Below, piece by piece: positions 1 to 8,410 of a DNA stretch of 64,000 nt; within the stretch, counting starts at the first letter, position 1, and each line of letters starts with the position of its first letter. The notes under the pieces were generated by a model, which saw only the letters and a list, made by a program, of their open reading frames with translations, searched no databases and was not told the DNA's origin. The DNA comes from Conchocele bisecta (taxonomy: Eukaryota; Mollusca; Bivalvia; Lucinida; Thyasiridae). Location: the NCBI GenBank assembly GCA_029237695.1, contig CM055271.1:80673488-80737487 (forward strand), in the 5' to 3' direction. A program made the translations under genes and the position numbers.

Positions 1-175
1 CATCAAACTTTGGCCTCACTATTTTCTTTGGTGCAGGTAAATAAATCTGCCATACCGCTTGTTTCTTTAAGAAATTCAATGCTTCTTTATCACTTAGTTT
101 AGCTGCCTTTGCTAATTTCTTAACAGCTGTTAAACCTTTCCAAAATCCTTTAGGACTGTAATAAATTTTCTCCAT
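1..175 (-). CDS. Integrase (retroviral-type), N-terminal part, truncated by window edge
   Basis: Read on the minus strand from the ATG at 175, this gives 58 residues that run off the left edge without a stop. They begin MEKIYYSPKGFWKG and contain a short lysine/alanine-rich helical stretch followed by YLPAPKK and RPKF. This pattern matches the region just before the DDE catalytic core in integrases of Polinton-like elements. The catalytic residues themselves lie outside the window. The enzyme would insert the element into host DNA using its terminal repeats. The start is chosen because it is the first ATG after an A-rich leader. The gene diverges from the plus-strand gene at 225. The assignment rests on family resemblance only. 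Confidence 0.68.
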   Translation of the reverse strand, partial: MEKIYYSPKGFWKGLTAVKKLAKAAKLSDKEALNFLKKQAVWQIYLPAPKKIVRPKFD

Positions 176-224
176 TTTTTTTTATTTCTATTTAAGATAC
201 ATTTCTATAACATAAAACACAAAA
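176..224. promoter_or_regulatory. Divergent AT-rich spacer between integrase and 107-residue gene
   Basis: This 49-bp, almost pure A/T spacer separates two divergent start codons (minus at 175, plus at 225). It has long T and A runs, and both start codons follow A-rich leaders. Bidirectional promoter activity is an inference from layout only. Confidence 0.4.
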
Positions 225-548
225 ATGAATCAACAAATCACACTGGCCAAGTTTGAAGAAAGGCACAAGGAACAAAATGAATATAACACAATTAAATGGG
301 CAGATTTAAAACAGAATGAAATCTATACTATTACAGATTACAGATGTGTGGATACTATTAATGGTGAAGCTATGATTTTAACATTAAATGATGACACTGA
401 AGCATGGACACCACTCTCTCTTAAATCTAAAATTGAACAAGCTAAATCTAAAAATAAGGAGTTGCCATACTATGTAAGACCATTAGGGTTGAAGCCAAGT
501 AAAAACAATACTAAAAATAAGTATCATGCTTTTGATTTTGTCTGTTGA
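225..548 (+). CDS. Conserved small viral protein of unknown function (107 aa)
   Basis: This is an intact 107-residue reading frame that starts after an A-rich leader and ends in TGA. The protein is polar and charged, with no signal peptide or membrane segment. The middle contains an ILTLNDDTEAW stretch, and the C-terminal part holds a YYVRPLGLKPSK motif followed by KYHAFDFV. This type of small gene seems to recur in animal Polinton-like elements, but I know no function for it. A nucleic-acid-binding role would fit the basic and aromatic C-terminus, but that is speculation. It converges with the minus-strand gene ending at 608, with a T-rich spacer between them. Confidence 0.6.
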   Translation: MNQQITLAKFEERHKEQNEYNTIKWADLKQNEIYTITDYRCVDTINGEAMILTLNDDTEAWTPLSLKSKIEQAKSKNKELPYYVRPLGLKPSKNNTKNKYHAFDFVC

Positions 549-607
549 AAAACTTTAAAACCCTATTTTTTTTTTTCACCCGACCGCACTCAAATGAAAG
601 TCAAAAT

Positions 608-1193
608 TTAGTGCCCATTTATATTTTTTAACATGTCTGTTTTGATTTGCTCTCGTAGTATTTTTTTTTCTTCAACAGAAATCTCAAACTTTATAGGTTT
701 TCTAACATCTGCTTTCATTTGTTCATATTTATCCATCTCTCCCATGATCAATTTAAATTCTTCATCAGATACATTACCATCTTGTAATGCAGTGGAAACT
801 TTATTTAGCAATATAATTAAGTTTTGCCATTGCAAGTATACGTATTTCATCATGTTTTTCAGCCTTTTTTAGTAGTTTAGTATTAACAAATTTGCTTGTT
901 AATGCAAATGCACCACATATACTACCCGCAATACCAAGGCCAAGGAAATGGGCACTCCTACAACAGTTAATAATAGCCCGGCACTCGTCCCACCCAATTA
1001 CCAGACCAACAGTAGTTAATCCAGACTGAACACCATTTAATATGTTCAGAGCTCTTTTATATTTATTTCGTATTGTTTTCCTTGTCTCAACCTCATTTTC
1101 TAGCTTATGTTTTAAAGCACTTATTTCACTAAGTCTATAATGTTCTGTTCTATTCTCCTCAACTGGTAGCGGTGGATACAGTTTATTACTCAT
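608..1193 (-). pseudogene. Helical protein with central hydrophobic segment, broken by frameshifts
   Basis: The minus-strand start is the ATG at 1193, after an A-rich leader. The first segment (801-1193) has a polar, charged N-terminus with a likely coiled coil (about residues 20-45), a hydrophobic glycine-rich middle, and KAEKHDEIRILA. The second segment (608-853, another frame) continues with VSTALQDGNVSDEEFKLIM and DKYEQMK. Both belong to one protein family seen in animal virus-like elements, so one frameshift sits near 815-830. Within the first segment, about twenty residues near 937-1003 look out of frame (Cys/Trp-rich instead of Gly/Val-rich), which suggests two further compensating indels. 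The hydrophobic core suggests membrane interaction. Function is unknown. Confidence 0.62.
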
Positions 1194-1218
1194 TTTATTT
1201 TTTTATAATTTTTAAAAT

Positions 1219-1757
1219 TTAAATATCTAATTCAATCAATACATTTACAATTGAAATGGAAGCTCTACTATATGTTGTAAGTGAAACGAAATTTAATACA
1301 CTTCCAGAAGCAAGCTCGATTGGAGTTTGAAATATTGTATATGCCGAACGCTTTCCTTTATGTTTTGTTAAAGTTGCATTCACATTTGGGGTGCCATTAA
1401 TACTAATCCCAATTTTAACTCATCGGTTGCAAATCCATTTTTTGTGACACTGCATAAACCCATTCGTAAAACCCTCCCACTGCACATCATAGTATAACCA
1501 CAATTTTCATGCGCTGAACCAGAAACACCATTTCCAAACTAAGCAAATTCATAAGAGCTATCACGTAATGGCCCAGATTCTTCTGCCCATACAGTTATTA
1601 TAGGATTTACCTTGCTTAAGGTCATGTATTGTTTGTTTTAGGTTTGGACATACATTTTATCTCTTACAAGAGTAGCAAACTCATTCATTTTTTTTTTAAT
1701 CAACTCATCGCCTGTATCACTATAGATATTTTGTTGAGTGATAATTTGTATCTCCAT
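1219..1757 (-). pseudogene. Probable jelly-roll/fibre-like structural protein, broken by stops and a frameshift
   Basis: From the ATG at 1757 the minus-strand frame begins MEIQIITQQNIYSDTGDE. It then meets a TAA near 1640 and a TAG near 1542 (after SSYEFA) while staying recognisable in the same frame, with TVWAEESGPL and the glycine-rich FGNGVSGS. A frameshift near 1400 moves the rest into another frame that ends with VNVLIELDI and a TAA at 1219. The beta-rich, glycine-containing layout resembles small trimeric head or fibre-like proteins that recur in Polinton-like elements. A vertex or receptor-binding role is inferred, not shown. It is the most damaged gene of the block. Confidence 0.5.
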
Positions 1758-1781
1758 ATATAGACATTTTTACCTTATTGT

Positions 1782-2441
1782 TTATCTTATTTCAAATACA
1801 ATAAAAATTGGCAGTCCGTGATTATTTAATAAATTATTACTATTGTCTCTGACTTCAATTCCCAACTCGTCTATGATACCACTTTGTAATTTTCTATATT
1901 CCGGATATTGAAATGATATTGTATCCGATTCCCCAAACGTAGTTTTGCTGATGGGCACAGTACAAATAATGTTACTTATATTTCCATCTAATAGATTGTG
2001 AGATGAACTGACTTGATTCAGATATATATAAACAGATTTGGTAGCAAAATCTACTGGATTGACGCTTGTATAAGTACCACTATCCAACTGTGGATATATG
2101 TCAAAACCTAGTAATTTAAGTATATTTTCAGGAATATTAACCTCGTGTCCCGTTGTAACTGTAAAAGTACATTTCCCATTAGATTTATTTACACTAAGTG
2201 ACAAAGCGGCATTACTTAATAAATTACTTAATCTATCAAATGAATATAATCCAGCGGGAATTGTCACTGCAGTTGGTTTAGCTCTAACAGTAGACCACTC
2301 GTATGTTTCATCCTGCAAAATATTGTACCAACCAACCCAGTATGTAAGACTTTTCAAACCAATTTCTCGCTTAGAATCCGTATTATCAATATATTCTTGT
2401 AATGGAATTGGTTTTGTAATGTCAGTTAAAGTTATATACAT
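1782..2441 (-). CDS. Candidate minor capsid (penton-like) protein, intact
   Basis: This is an intact minus-strand frame of about 219 residues. I prefer the ATG at 2441 (MYITLTD) over the upstream in-frame ATG at 2489, because 2489 lies inside the divergent gene and 2441 follows a TTAAAAACA leader shared with that gene. The protein is beta-rich, with a SLTYWVGWYN motif near the N-terminus, a TIPAGLYSFDRL segment, and an LLNNHGLPIFIVFEIR end. No membrane segment is seen. Its size, beta content and company with a double-jelly-roll capsid gene fit the single-jelly-roll penton protein known in Polintons. The fold was not tested here, so another structural role is possible. Confidence 0.55.
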   Translation of the reverse strand: MYITLTDITKPIPLQEYIDNTDSKREIGLKSLTYWVGWYNILQDETYEWSTVRAKPTAVTIPAGLYSFDRLSNLLSNAALSLSVNKSNGKCTFTVTTGHEVNIPENILKLLGFDIYPQLDSGTYTSVNPVDFATKSVYIYLNQVSSSHNLLDGNISNIICTVPISKTTFGESDTISFQYPEYRKLQSGIIDELGIEVRDNSNNLLNNHGLPIFIVFEIR

Positions 2442-2478
2442 TGTTTTTAATTTAAAAATATTTTTTATATTAAAAACA
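2442..2478. promoter_or_regulatory. Divergent promoter-like spacer with mirrored leaders
   Basis: Only 37 bp, all but two of them A or T, separate the start codons of two divergent genes. Both ATGs are preceded by the same TTAAAAACA leader on their own strand, so the spacer is an imperfect palindrome. This suggests a compact bidirectional promoter, with very short 5' leaders or upstream elements inside the coding regions. Confidence 0.5.
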
Positions 2479-3742
2479 ATGGCATTCAAATTTAATAAAG
2501 ATGCAAACTACAATGTCAACCATATATATGCTTTGAAAACGGTTCCAATGTTTTACAATGTTGATGTTTATGTTACAAAAGATAAAAGTTTCAAAGCTAC
2601 ATATTCCAACGCATTAGCGGGGTATCCAAACCCTTCAATAACTGGTAATGTCTCAAACAACAACAAAGCATATAACAATTGGTTGAATAATCAAATGGGG
2701 TGGTATCAGAATCAATTTAATTTTGCAATATGGTGTGCTACTTGTGGGTGTGGTGTATCATATAACCAGCATTTAACAATTACAAATGATCCGTTTTTGA
2801 GATCCTTATATGAATTTCATATTATGTATCAAACACTTCGAATCTTAGCTCAAATGAAAGTTCCTTTACCAGATGATCACAGCTATTGTTGGTATGATAA
2901 TAATTTTGACCTTTCAGCTTACCATAGAATATGCACTGAATTTGGTATTAAATCCAAATAAGGATTTCAGACAAAAAATAGACCATGGTAATCATAATCT
3001 TGGCGGTTTTACAATGTTTATGAGACCTTCAGGGGGTTATAGAATGAGCCATGGAGGTAGGGTATCACCATTTTTTGATGTACACGATTCTTTTACCCAT
3101 CACGTCGATATTACTAATGCTTGGACTAGTTTTGTTCTAGATAATTCAATTGTGTTCACTCAAGCTGGAGTTGAACGATTAAATGATAGTATTAGAGTTT
3201 ATGTGTGGTCAATTCTTGGAGCTCAATCTCAAACAAGAACTTATATTATTGGTACTGGGACTGCATTTGATGCGCAAAAACAATATTTAGCCAATGTTAA
3301 TGATGCAATTAATAGAGCTGTAGACTTACCCACAATAATTACAAACTATCAAAATATACTAAAATATGCAAGGTCAAAAGTTGATTTTGTATATGGAATT
3401 GGTTTGTATATGGCCCCAAGCAACATGGATTTGCAGATAGGAAGTATTCAAAATTATAATAATTTAATTGTAATTGCAAGTGGTGATCAAACTGTGGGGT
3501 TTAATGGTGATGTAAATAGCTTACCAGTTCCACCGCCTGTACAAACCCATGAAAATAGTATTGTTAAACCTTTGGATGTTAAACCTTTGAGTGTTCCTCC
3601 TACAGTTTTTAAAACTAACACAGTCACAATACCTGAACAAATAGAAGCAGTCAAACATGAAAATTATAAAACTTCACTAGTCACTGGTAGTATTGCAGTT
3701 GGGTTAGGACTGCTATTATTTTACTTTCGAGATAAAATATAA
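2479..3742 (+). pseudogene. Large virion-type protein with C-terminal membrane anchor, one frameshift
   Basis: The plus-strand frame starts at 2479 (MAFKFNKDANYN), after the shared leader. It runs to a stop at 2961, and the same protein continues in another frame from about 2946 to 3742. The two frames overlap around ICTEFG / NPNKDF, so one indel lies near 2945-2960. The N-terminal part has a Trp/Cys-rich patch (IWCATCGCG, residues about 82-90). The second part includes FTQAGVERLNDSIRVYVW and GTAFDAQKQYLANVNDAIN, then a proline-rich linker and a hydrophobic helix (GSIAVGLGLLLFYF) just before the end. A membrane-anchored or internal-membrane virion role fits but is inferred. Its 3' end overlaps the convergent gene by 22 bp. 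Confidence 0.6.
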
Positions 3743-4979
3743 TCCTTAGCAGCCATATAAAGAAACCCAGCAACTGTAATAATCAAAACCCATAAATTAT
3801 TGGCTAGCCATCCAACAGCCTTTCCTGCTGCATTCAATATCCAATATACTATTGATTCAATAATTCCGGGTAATGCATCTACAGCCTTCCCTGCTAGCAT
3901 ACCCAGTAATGAACTCAGATGTTTTAATTGTTTCTTTATCCATTCTTTAGCTCCACCTTTTCCTGGTGGTTTGGGAGCGGCTGCACCACCACTTGCACAT
4001 CCAGTAATACTTAAAATTAAAGTAGAGATTATAAACCCTATAGCTGTCAAAACAGAAACAATAGTTATCCCCTGTTCTTTGAAGAGGGTTTTGAGTCTTT
4101 CTCTTAAAGTAGTATCTTTGTGTAATATTCTATCAAGGGTCTCTTTTATTCTGGATACTTGAGTTCTTAAATTTTCTCTATCAACTGAAATCGCCTCAAG
4201 ACGTGCTTCACGCTCAGATACAAAGATACAATAGCAGCAATTTCTCTTTCGACACGGTCTGCATCTGGACTGTCTGAATCAAATGTAGTTACAGCTGCCA
4301 ACTTTAACACTGCGGCATCTTTATTTTTATCCAATTCATTTAACTTGGCAAGTTTGTTGGTTAGTGAGCCTCTTGATTGTTGCAGTGCTTTGTTTAAAGC
4401 TTTAAGTTCTCTTAATGGTAACGTTTCAAAATCAAGTGTAATTGTAGTTGATGTTTCTTTTGATAATATATCAATGAGTTCTTTTACATGTGTTTCTGTT
4501 TCATCAACTGTACTTGATAATTCAGACATTTCTATGTTTTCAAGATCTGGCAATTCGTTTTCTATAGTTTGTATTTTATTAACAGCTTCTGGAGCCAAGT
4601 GGACCTCTTGTATATTCAATAACCGTTTTAATTCAGCTGTTCCTTTACCTTTAAAAGTTCTTATTAAGATATTAGGTTTCCCCTTTTTACTAATGCGGTG
4701 ATCCTTCCAGAACAGTGTTTTGTTTTCTGTGCGTAGGTCTGGAATTAGTATTTGAAACTCCTGATCTGTTATGTTAAACTCCTTTTGGAATAGAGTTGTA
4801 AAAAGCTCTAAAGTTTTTACTCGTAGAGGACGATCATTCTCTGGAGTTAGTTTTTCCATTTGTAAATCAGGTAATATCATTGGAACATCAGGGGGTATCA
4901 GTTGTGTTTCTTCATCACCATCAGGGTCATACGTCTCATTATCATAATGCATAAAATCTCCTTCTCCACCTTCAGCCAT
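3721..4979 (-). pseudogene. Coiled-coil membrane protein with glycine/proline linker, one frameshift
   Basis: The minus-strand start is the ATG at 4979 (MAEGGEGDFMHYDN), opposite the capsid gene. The first 240 or so residues are acidic and strongly helical, with heptad-like leucines and a long predicted coiled coil from about residue 125. A frameshift near 4200-4240 moves the remainder into another frame. There it continues with helical sequence, a membrane segment (IGFIISTLILSITGC), a Gly/Ala/Pro/Lys linker, an amphipathic stretch, and a final hydrophobic helix (LWVLIITVAGFLYMAA) ending at 3721. An elongated, membrane-tethered virion or spike-base protein would fit, but no known function can be assigned. 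The frame is otherwise open. Confidence 0.58.
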
Positions 4980-5032
4980 TATTTATTATTTATTTTAAAG
5001 TATGTAATTTAAAAATAAAATTAAAAAGAATA
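4980..5032. promoter_or_regulatory. Divergent promoter-like spacer upstream of the capsid gene
   Basis: This 53-bp spacer is nearly all A/T and separates the coiled-coil gene (minus, start 4979) from the capsid gene (plus, start 5033). TATTTAT and TTTAAAAATAAAA runs are TATA-like. Promoter function is inferred from position and composition. Confidence 0.4.
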
Positions 5033-6323
5033 ATGACAACATACGGAAGAAAACTTAATCCCTACAGACATTTAAGAGAGCCTCTCGGTGTAAAAGGAAT
5101 TAGACAATCAGTTACAATAACAAATAATCCATCTACAATTGATCAAAACCAACAGCTTTTAGTGCGATTCCCAAATTTAGGTCCAAATGATTTAATCGTA
5201 CCTGGAACAGTTCGTTTAGCTTTTACAATTGCATTAACCTCCACTGATGACAATCGCCGAGTGGTTCAAAATCTTGGTCGTGCAATCGTCAAGAAAACAA
5301 CTATTAAAATATCTGGTAATGAAAGTTTATCAATCGATGATTCAGATGTGTATTACATCTATCGTGATCTATGGAAGACACCTGCAGAGCGAAATAATAT
5401 GGTTTATCAAGGTATAGATACTAGTGCAGGTTCAAATGTAACAAAATTAAGAACTGGAGCAGCAAATGCTAGTTCTGGAAACGCTGAAGATAAAGCTATC
5501 GCAGATACATTTGGTAATCGATTTTATATACCATTAGATTTTGAACTTCTTGAAGCTCATATGCCTTATTATCAATCTGGTTTGGGTGATAGGCTCGAAT
5601 ATGAACTTACATTTAATGATTATTCAAGGGTAATAATAGCCACAGGTGATCTAGATGCTAATTATGAAATTAATAATATAAGTTTAGAATTTGATATGGT
5701 CACAGAGCCTAATTTAGCGACAATGGTAAAAAATCAATACATGGGACAAATGTCAATTTTGTATGATAGAATTCTTAGGCATCGAAGGATACCTAAAAAT
5801 AAAAGTGATTCTATATGGAATATAAATTTGAATACCCCTGCTAGGTCCATGAAGGGAATTTTAATGGTATTTGAAGAACAATCATCACCTTTTGCAAGAG
5901 AAAGTGAAACATTCTATAATCCAAAAATAAATAATGTTGAAGTTACAATTGAGGGTGTGCCTAATCAACTATACAGTCAAGGGATGAAAAGCATATAATA
6001 TGTGGGATGAAATACGCAAACACTTTGCCGGCGGAGATATTAATGATCCGATAGTGAACGCTGTCAGTAAAGAATTTAATGTGTCCAGTGTGACAATTGG
6101 CAAATATCTTACAAAACAATATGCACTCTGGCTTGACTTAAGAACAACAGATGATAATAGTTTACATGGGAATGGACGGAGAATAGAAAATGCGAGTGAA
6201 GGTATTACAATTCAGATTACTAAAGAAGCTGAAGCTGCAGGTGTAATAAATATATATTTATTTATAATTCAAGATGCGCAATTAAATATAGAAAATGGAA
6301 GATTTGTATCGGCGTTGTATTGA
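5033..6323 (+). pseudogene. MCP: Major capsid protein (double jelly roll), split by one frameshift
   Basis: The first segment starts at 5033 (MTTYGRKLNPYRHLREPLG) and gives 321 residues ending at a TAA at 5996-5998. The second (6000-6323, another frame) gives the C-terminal 107 residues. Together they have the usual length, about 430 residues, of a Polinton-type major capsid protein. Recognisable parts are a beta-rich N-terminal half (VRFPNLGPNDLIVPGTVRL), the MPYYQSGLGDRLEYELTFNDY segment, FYNPKINNVEVTIEGVPNQL near the break, and at the C-terminus RIENASEGITIQI and YLFIIQDAQLNIENGRF. The protein would form the trimeric hexon-like capsomers. A single indel at about 5995-6000 separates the segments. 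The 3' end overlaps the ATPase start by 29 bp, so the two are probably one expression unit. Confidence 0.85.
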
Positions 6324-6955
6324 TTTGCCAAAGTATGCACATAGTGCTATTATCTGTGGTCAAACTGGATGTGGTAAAACAGAATTTGTCCTTGACCTAC
6401 TTGAACTTTCACGGCAACAAGGTGGGTATGATGGAGTGTTTGATAATATAGTTATACTTTGCCCAACTATAACATGGAACAAAACAGAAGTTGGATAAAG
6501 GATGTGCGGTGTCCAATCGATAAAAAAATAACGATTGTTAATCCAGTTGGCAGTAATGGCGAAGAGAAACTACAAGATCTGTTAAGATTATTTTTTAATA
6601 AATATGCTGGAAGCCCAACATTATATATCATTGATGACTGTTCAGCTACAAAGCAATTAACAAAGAAAAAGGATATGTTGTCACAGCTCGCATTCTCTGG
6701 ACGACATGCAGAGCAAAGTGTTTGGGTTATATCACAGAGATATAATTCAGTATTAAAAGACTTAAGAGAACAGACAAAATGGCTGTGTATGTTTTATACG
6801 AAAGACAGAGATAGTTTTGAGGACTGTTTGAGAGAAAATGATGTTATTTCAACACTAGAGGAGAGAAACAAAATAAGAAAAGAGTTATCGAAACAAAACA
6901 TTCTAAGTTGCTTATTAGAACTGATCAACCTACTGGTTATAAGTTGCTTAATTAA
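6295..6955 (+). pseudogene. Genome-packaging ATPase (FtsK/HerA family), two frameshifts
   Basis: The start at 6295 lies inside the end of the capsid gene. The first segment (to 6498) carries the Walker A motif GQTGCGKT at residues 22-29 and the VILCPT strand. A frameshift near 6480-6495 leads into the second segment, which holds Walker B LYIIDD (6621-6638), the FSGRHAEQSVW helix, and SQRYNSVLKDLREQT, which contains the sensor and arginine-finger region. A second frameshift near 6890-6900 moves the last 18 or so residues (TDQPTGYKLLN) into a third frame, with a TAA at 6953-6955. In Polintons and related viruses this ATPase drives DNA into preformed capsids. Both breaks lie in A-rich stretches, so base-calling error is possible. 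Confidence 0.83.
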
Positions 6956-7150
6956 TGCTTAGTATTACTTAGTATTACTTAATATTTTTTATTTTACTGG
7001 GTTTTAACTTGATTTAAACTTGATTTAACTTGATTTAGCTGAGCAATTCATAGATACCAATGTTAAGAATTGTTCAACAAATAGGTATTGCTTAACAATG
7101 TTGAGTTGTTGTAAGCAAATTTAACTTAAACAATTGTATGAATATATGAA
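6956..7150. other. Noncoding spacer with short direct and inverted repeats
   Basis: This is the longest spacer on the right side of the viral block. It contains two or more copies of TACTTAGTAT, three copies of an ACTTGATTTAA-like motif, and loosely inverted TTGTTCAACAA / TTGCTTAACAA words. It could hold a promoter for the downstream small-gene cluster. I see no coding sequence in it. Confidence 0.4.
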
Positions 7151-7764
7151 ATGTTTGAGATATTGATATTCATACAATTATTGATTATTATATTTGGATC
7201 GGGTTGGGTTTATTTTAAATTGAAATTTATATTATGCAAAATAAAAATGAATTGTGAGGAACTTATAGAACAACTAAGTGATGATAAAGTATCCAATGAT
7301 AGTGCTGTAGGCGAAGTAAATAATGATCACTTAAAATACAACGGTTATCTTCGATTATTTCAGGTGGGAAATCTGTTCAATATTTGGGTAAAGATATAAC
7401 TATTTCACAACTAGAAGAGTTGTCAAATGAACAAATATTAAAATTGTATAACAGATATGAAAGTAGATTGGGTGCTTCAATGACAAAAACTCTTGGTAAT
7501 ACTATTTTTAATATGTATGCTCTAGCTGCAGGTAATATCTTGCCTATACCAGCAGGAAATCATGATAAACTCGTAGTTGATTTAGAAGGGGATCCATTTG
7601 TTGACCATGCCTTGACTAGTACTTGTTGTGAGTTGTATTTTCGGTTTGGAGCATTTCTGGCACCTATTACTGCAGCGATAACAACATTTAAATATTGTCA
7701 ATTTAAAAATATAAATGTTGCAAATAAAGATAATGGAAACGGAGAACACACAACAGATTCCTGA
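7151..7764 (+). pseudogene. Conserved viral protein of unknown function, one frameshift
   Basis: The first frame runs from 7151 to 7399 and the second from about 7365 to 7764. They join at a G-run near 7365, so one indel is likely. Two starts are possible: 7151 adds a hydrophobic N-terminal segment (LIFIQLLIIIFGSGW), while 7247 (MNCEELIEQL) gives a soluble start. The second frame contains DITISQLEELSNEQILKLY, a helix with LGASMTKTLGNTIF, and DPFVDHALTSTCCELYFRFG followed by a moderately hydrophobic stretch. I recognise this as a recurrent gene of animal Polinton-like elements but know no function. The stop at 7764 overlaps the start of the next gene (7733). Confidence 0.55.
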
Positions 7765-8101
7765 TGAAGAAATTCCAGAACGAAAAGAGGAGATTAAACA
7801 AGTAACAGCAAAGAATCCAAAGAGGGTTGAAGCTGGTAAAAAGGGTGCTGCTGCTAGAAAAGCCAAACAAGAAAGTCTATTACATATGGTACATAAGAAA
7901 AAAGTAGATATACAACCTGAAGAACCAGTTACAGTGAAAGTCTATAAAACCTCGAATATAATATGTTTTATAGCGGGAATGAGTTTAGTTGGTGGGTTTG
8001 TTTTTGGCTGTAAATTGTTCAATCGAAATAACATTGAAACAAAAGAACCTGAAATGCCTAGTGTCGGTGATATAAAACACAATCCTCATCTTATGGAGTA
8101 A
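7733..8101 (+). CDS. Small basic protein with one membrane segment
   Basis: I choose the ATG at 7733 (METENTQQIPDEE) because it gives a compact overlap with the upstream gene; an in-frame ATG at 7715 also exists. The N-terminus is acidic. Next comes a strongly basic stretch rich in Lys, Arg, Ala and Gly (NPKRVEAGKKGAAARKAKQE, about residues 24-43), and then one hydrophobic helix (IICFIAGMSLVGGFVFGC). The basic part resembles DNA-condensing or nuclear-targeting tails of virion core proteins, and the hydrophobic helix could attach it to an internal membrane or capsid. Both roles are inferred. The frame is intact. Confidence 0.6.
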   Translation: METENTQQIPDEEIPERKEEIKQVTAKNPKRVEAGKKGAAARKAKQESLLHMVHKKKVDIQPEEPVTVKVYKTSNIICFIAGMSLVGGFVFGCKLFNRNNIETKEPEMPSVGDIKHNPHLME

Positions 8102-8149
8102 ACAATTAATTAAATTAAATTAAATTTATTATTAAGTAAAATAAAAAAG
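8102..8149. promoter_or_regulatory. AT-only spacer before the 79-residue gene
   Basis: This 48-bp spacer consists of repeated TTAATTAAATTAAATT words followed by an A-rich leader. The composition is the same as in the other spacers of the viral block. Promoter activity is inferred. Confidence 0.35.
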
Positions 8150-8389
8150 ATGACGACAATTAATACAGATGGAAAGATAATCGGAAATCTTGCATATCAT
8201 GCTGCTGTAATAACGGCGCTTGAAATCGGATATGCGCAGATAATGAATAAAATTATAAGACAGGCGGTGCCAAAGCTGCAACTTGATGGTTATAATATGG
8301 CTATGTTAATGTTGGATACTGGACTTGCTATTGCTACGAGAGATATGCTTGTTAAACAAGGTATAATTCCTGATAATATTTGTAAGTAA
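8150..8389 (+). CDS. Small hydrophobic viral protein (79 aa)
   Basis: This intact frame begins MTTINTDGKIIGNLAYHAAV after an A-rich leader. Two mildly hydrophobic helices are visible (about residues 10-33 and 48-62), joined by a KLQLDGYNMAM turn. The C-terminus, DMLVKQGIIPDNICK, is polar. The size and pattern suggest a small membrane or internal virion protein. No function is known to me. It lies between two other small genes on the same strand, with 48 and 21 bp spacers, so they are probably expressed together. Confidence 0.55.
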   Translation: MTTINTDGKIIGNLAYHAAVITALEIGYAQIMNKIIRQAVPKLQLDGYNMAMLMLDTGLAIATRDMLVKQGIIPDNICK

Positions 8390-8410
8390 TAAAATTATTA
8401 TATAAACAAA

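Noticed and set aside
2098..2478. Upstream extension of the plus-strand gene that starts at 2479
   Set aside because: The extended frame lies antisense to the intact penton-like gene and crosses the divergent spacer, so the ATG at 2479 is preferred.
3800..4162. 120-codon plus-strand frame opposite the coiled-coil gene
   Set aside because: It is antisense to the membrane part of the minus-strand gene and has no motif of its own.
5990..6005. Programmed ribosomal frameshift in the capsid gene
   Set aside because: No slippery heptamer or downstream structure stands out, and similar breaks occur in many neighbouring genes, which points to decay or sequencing error.
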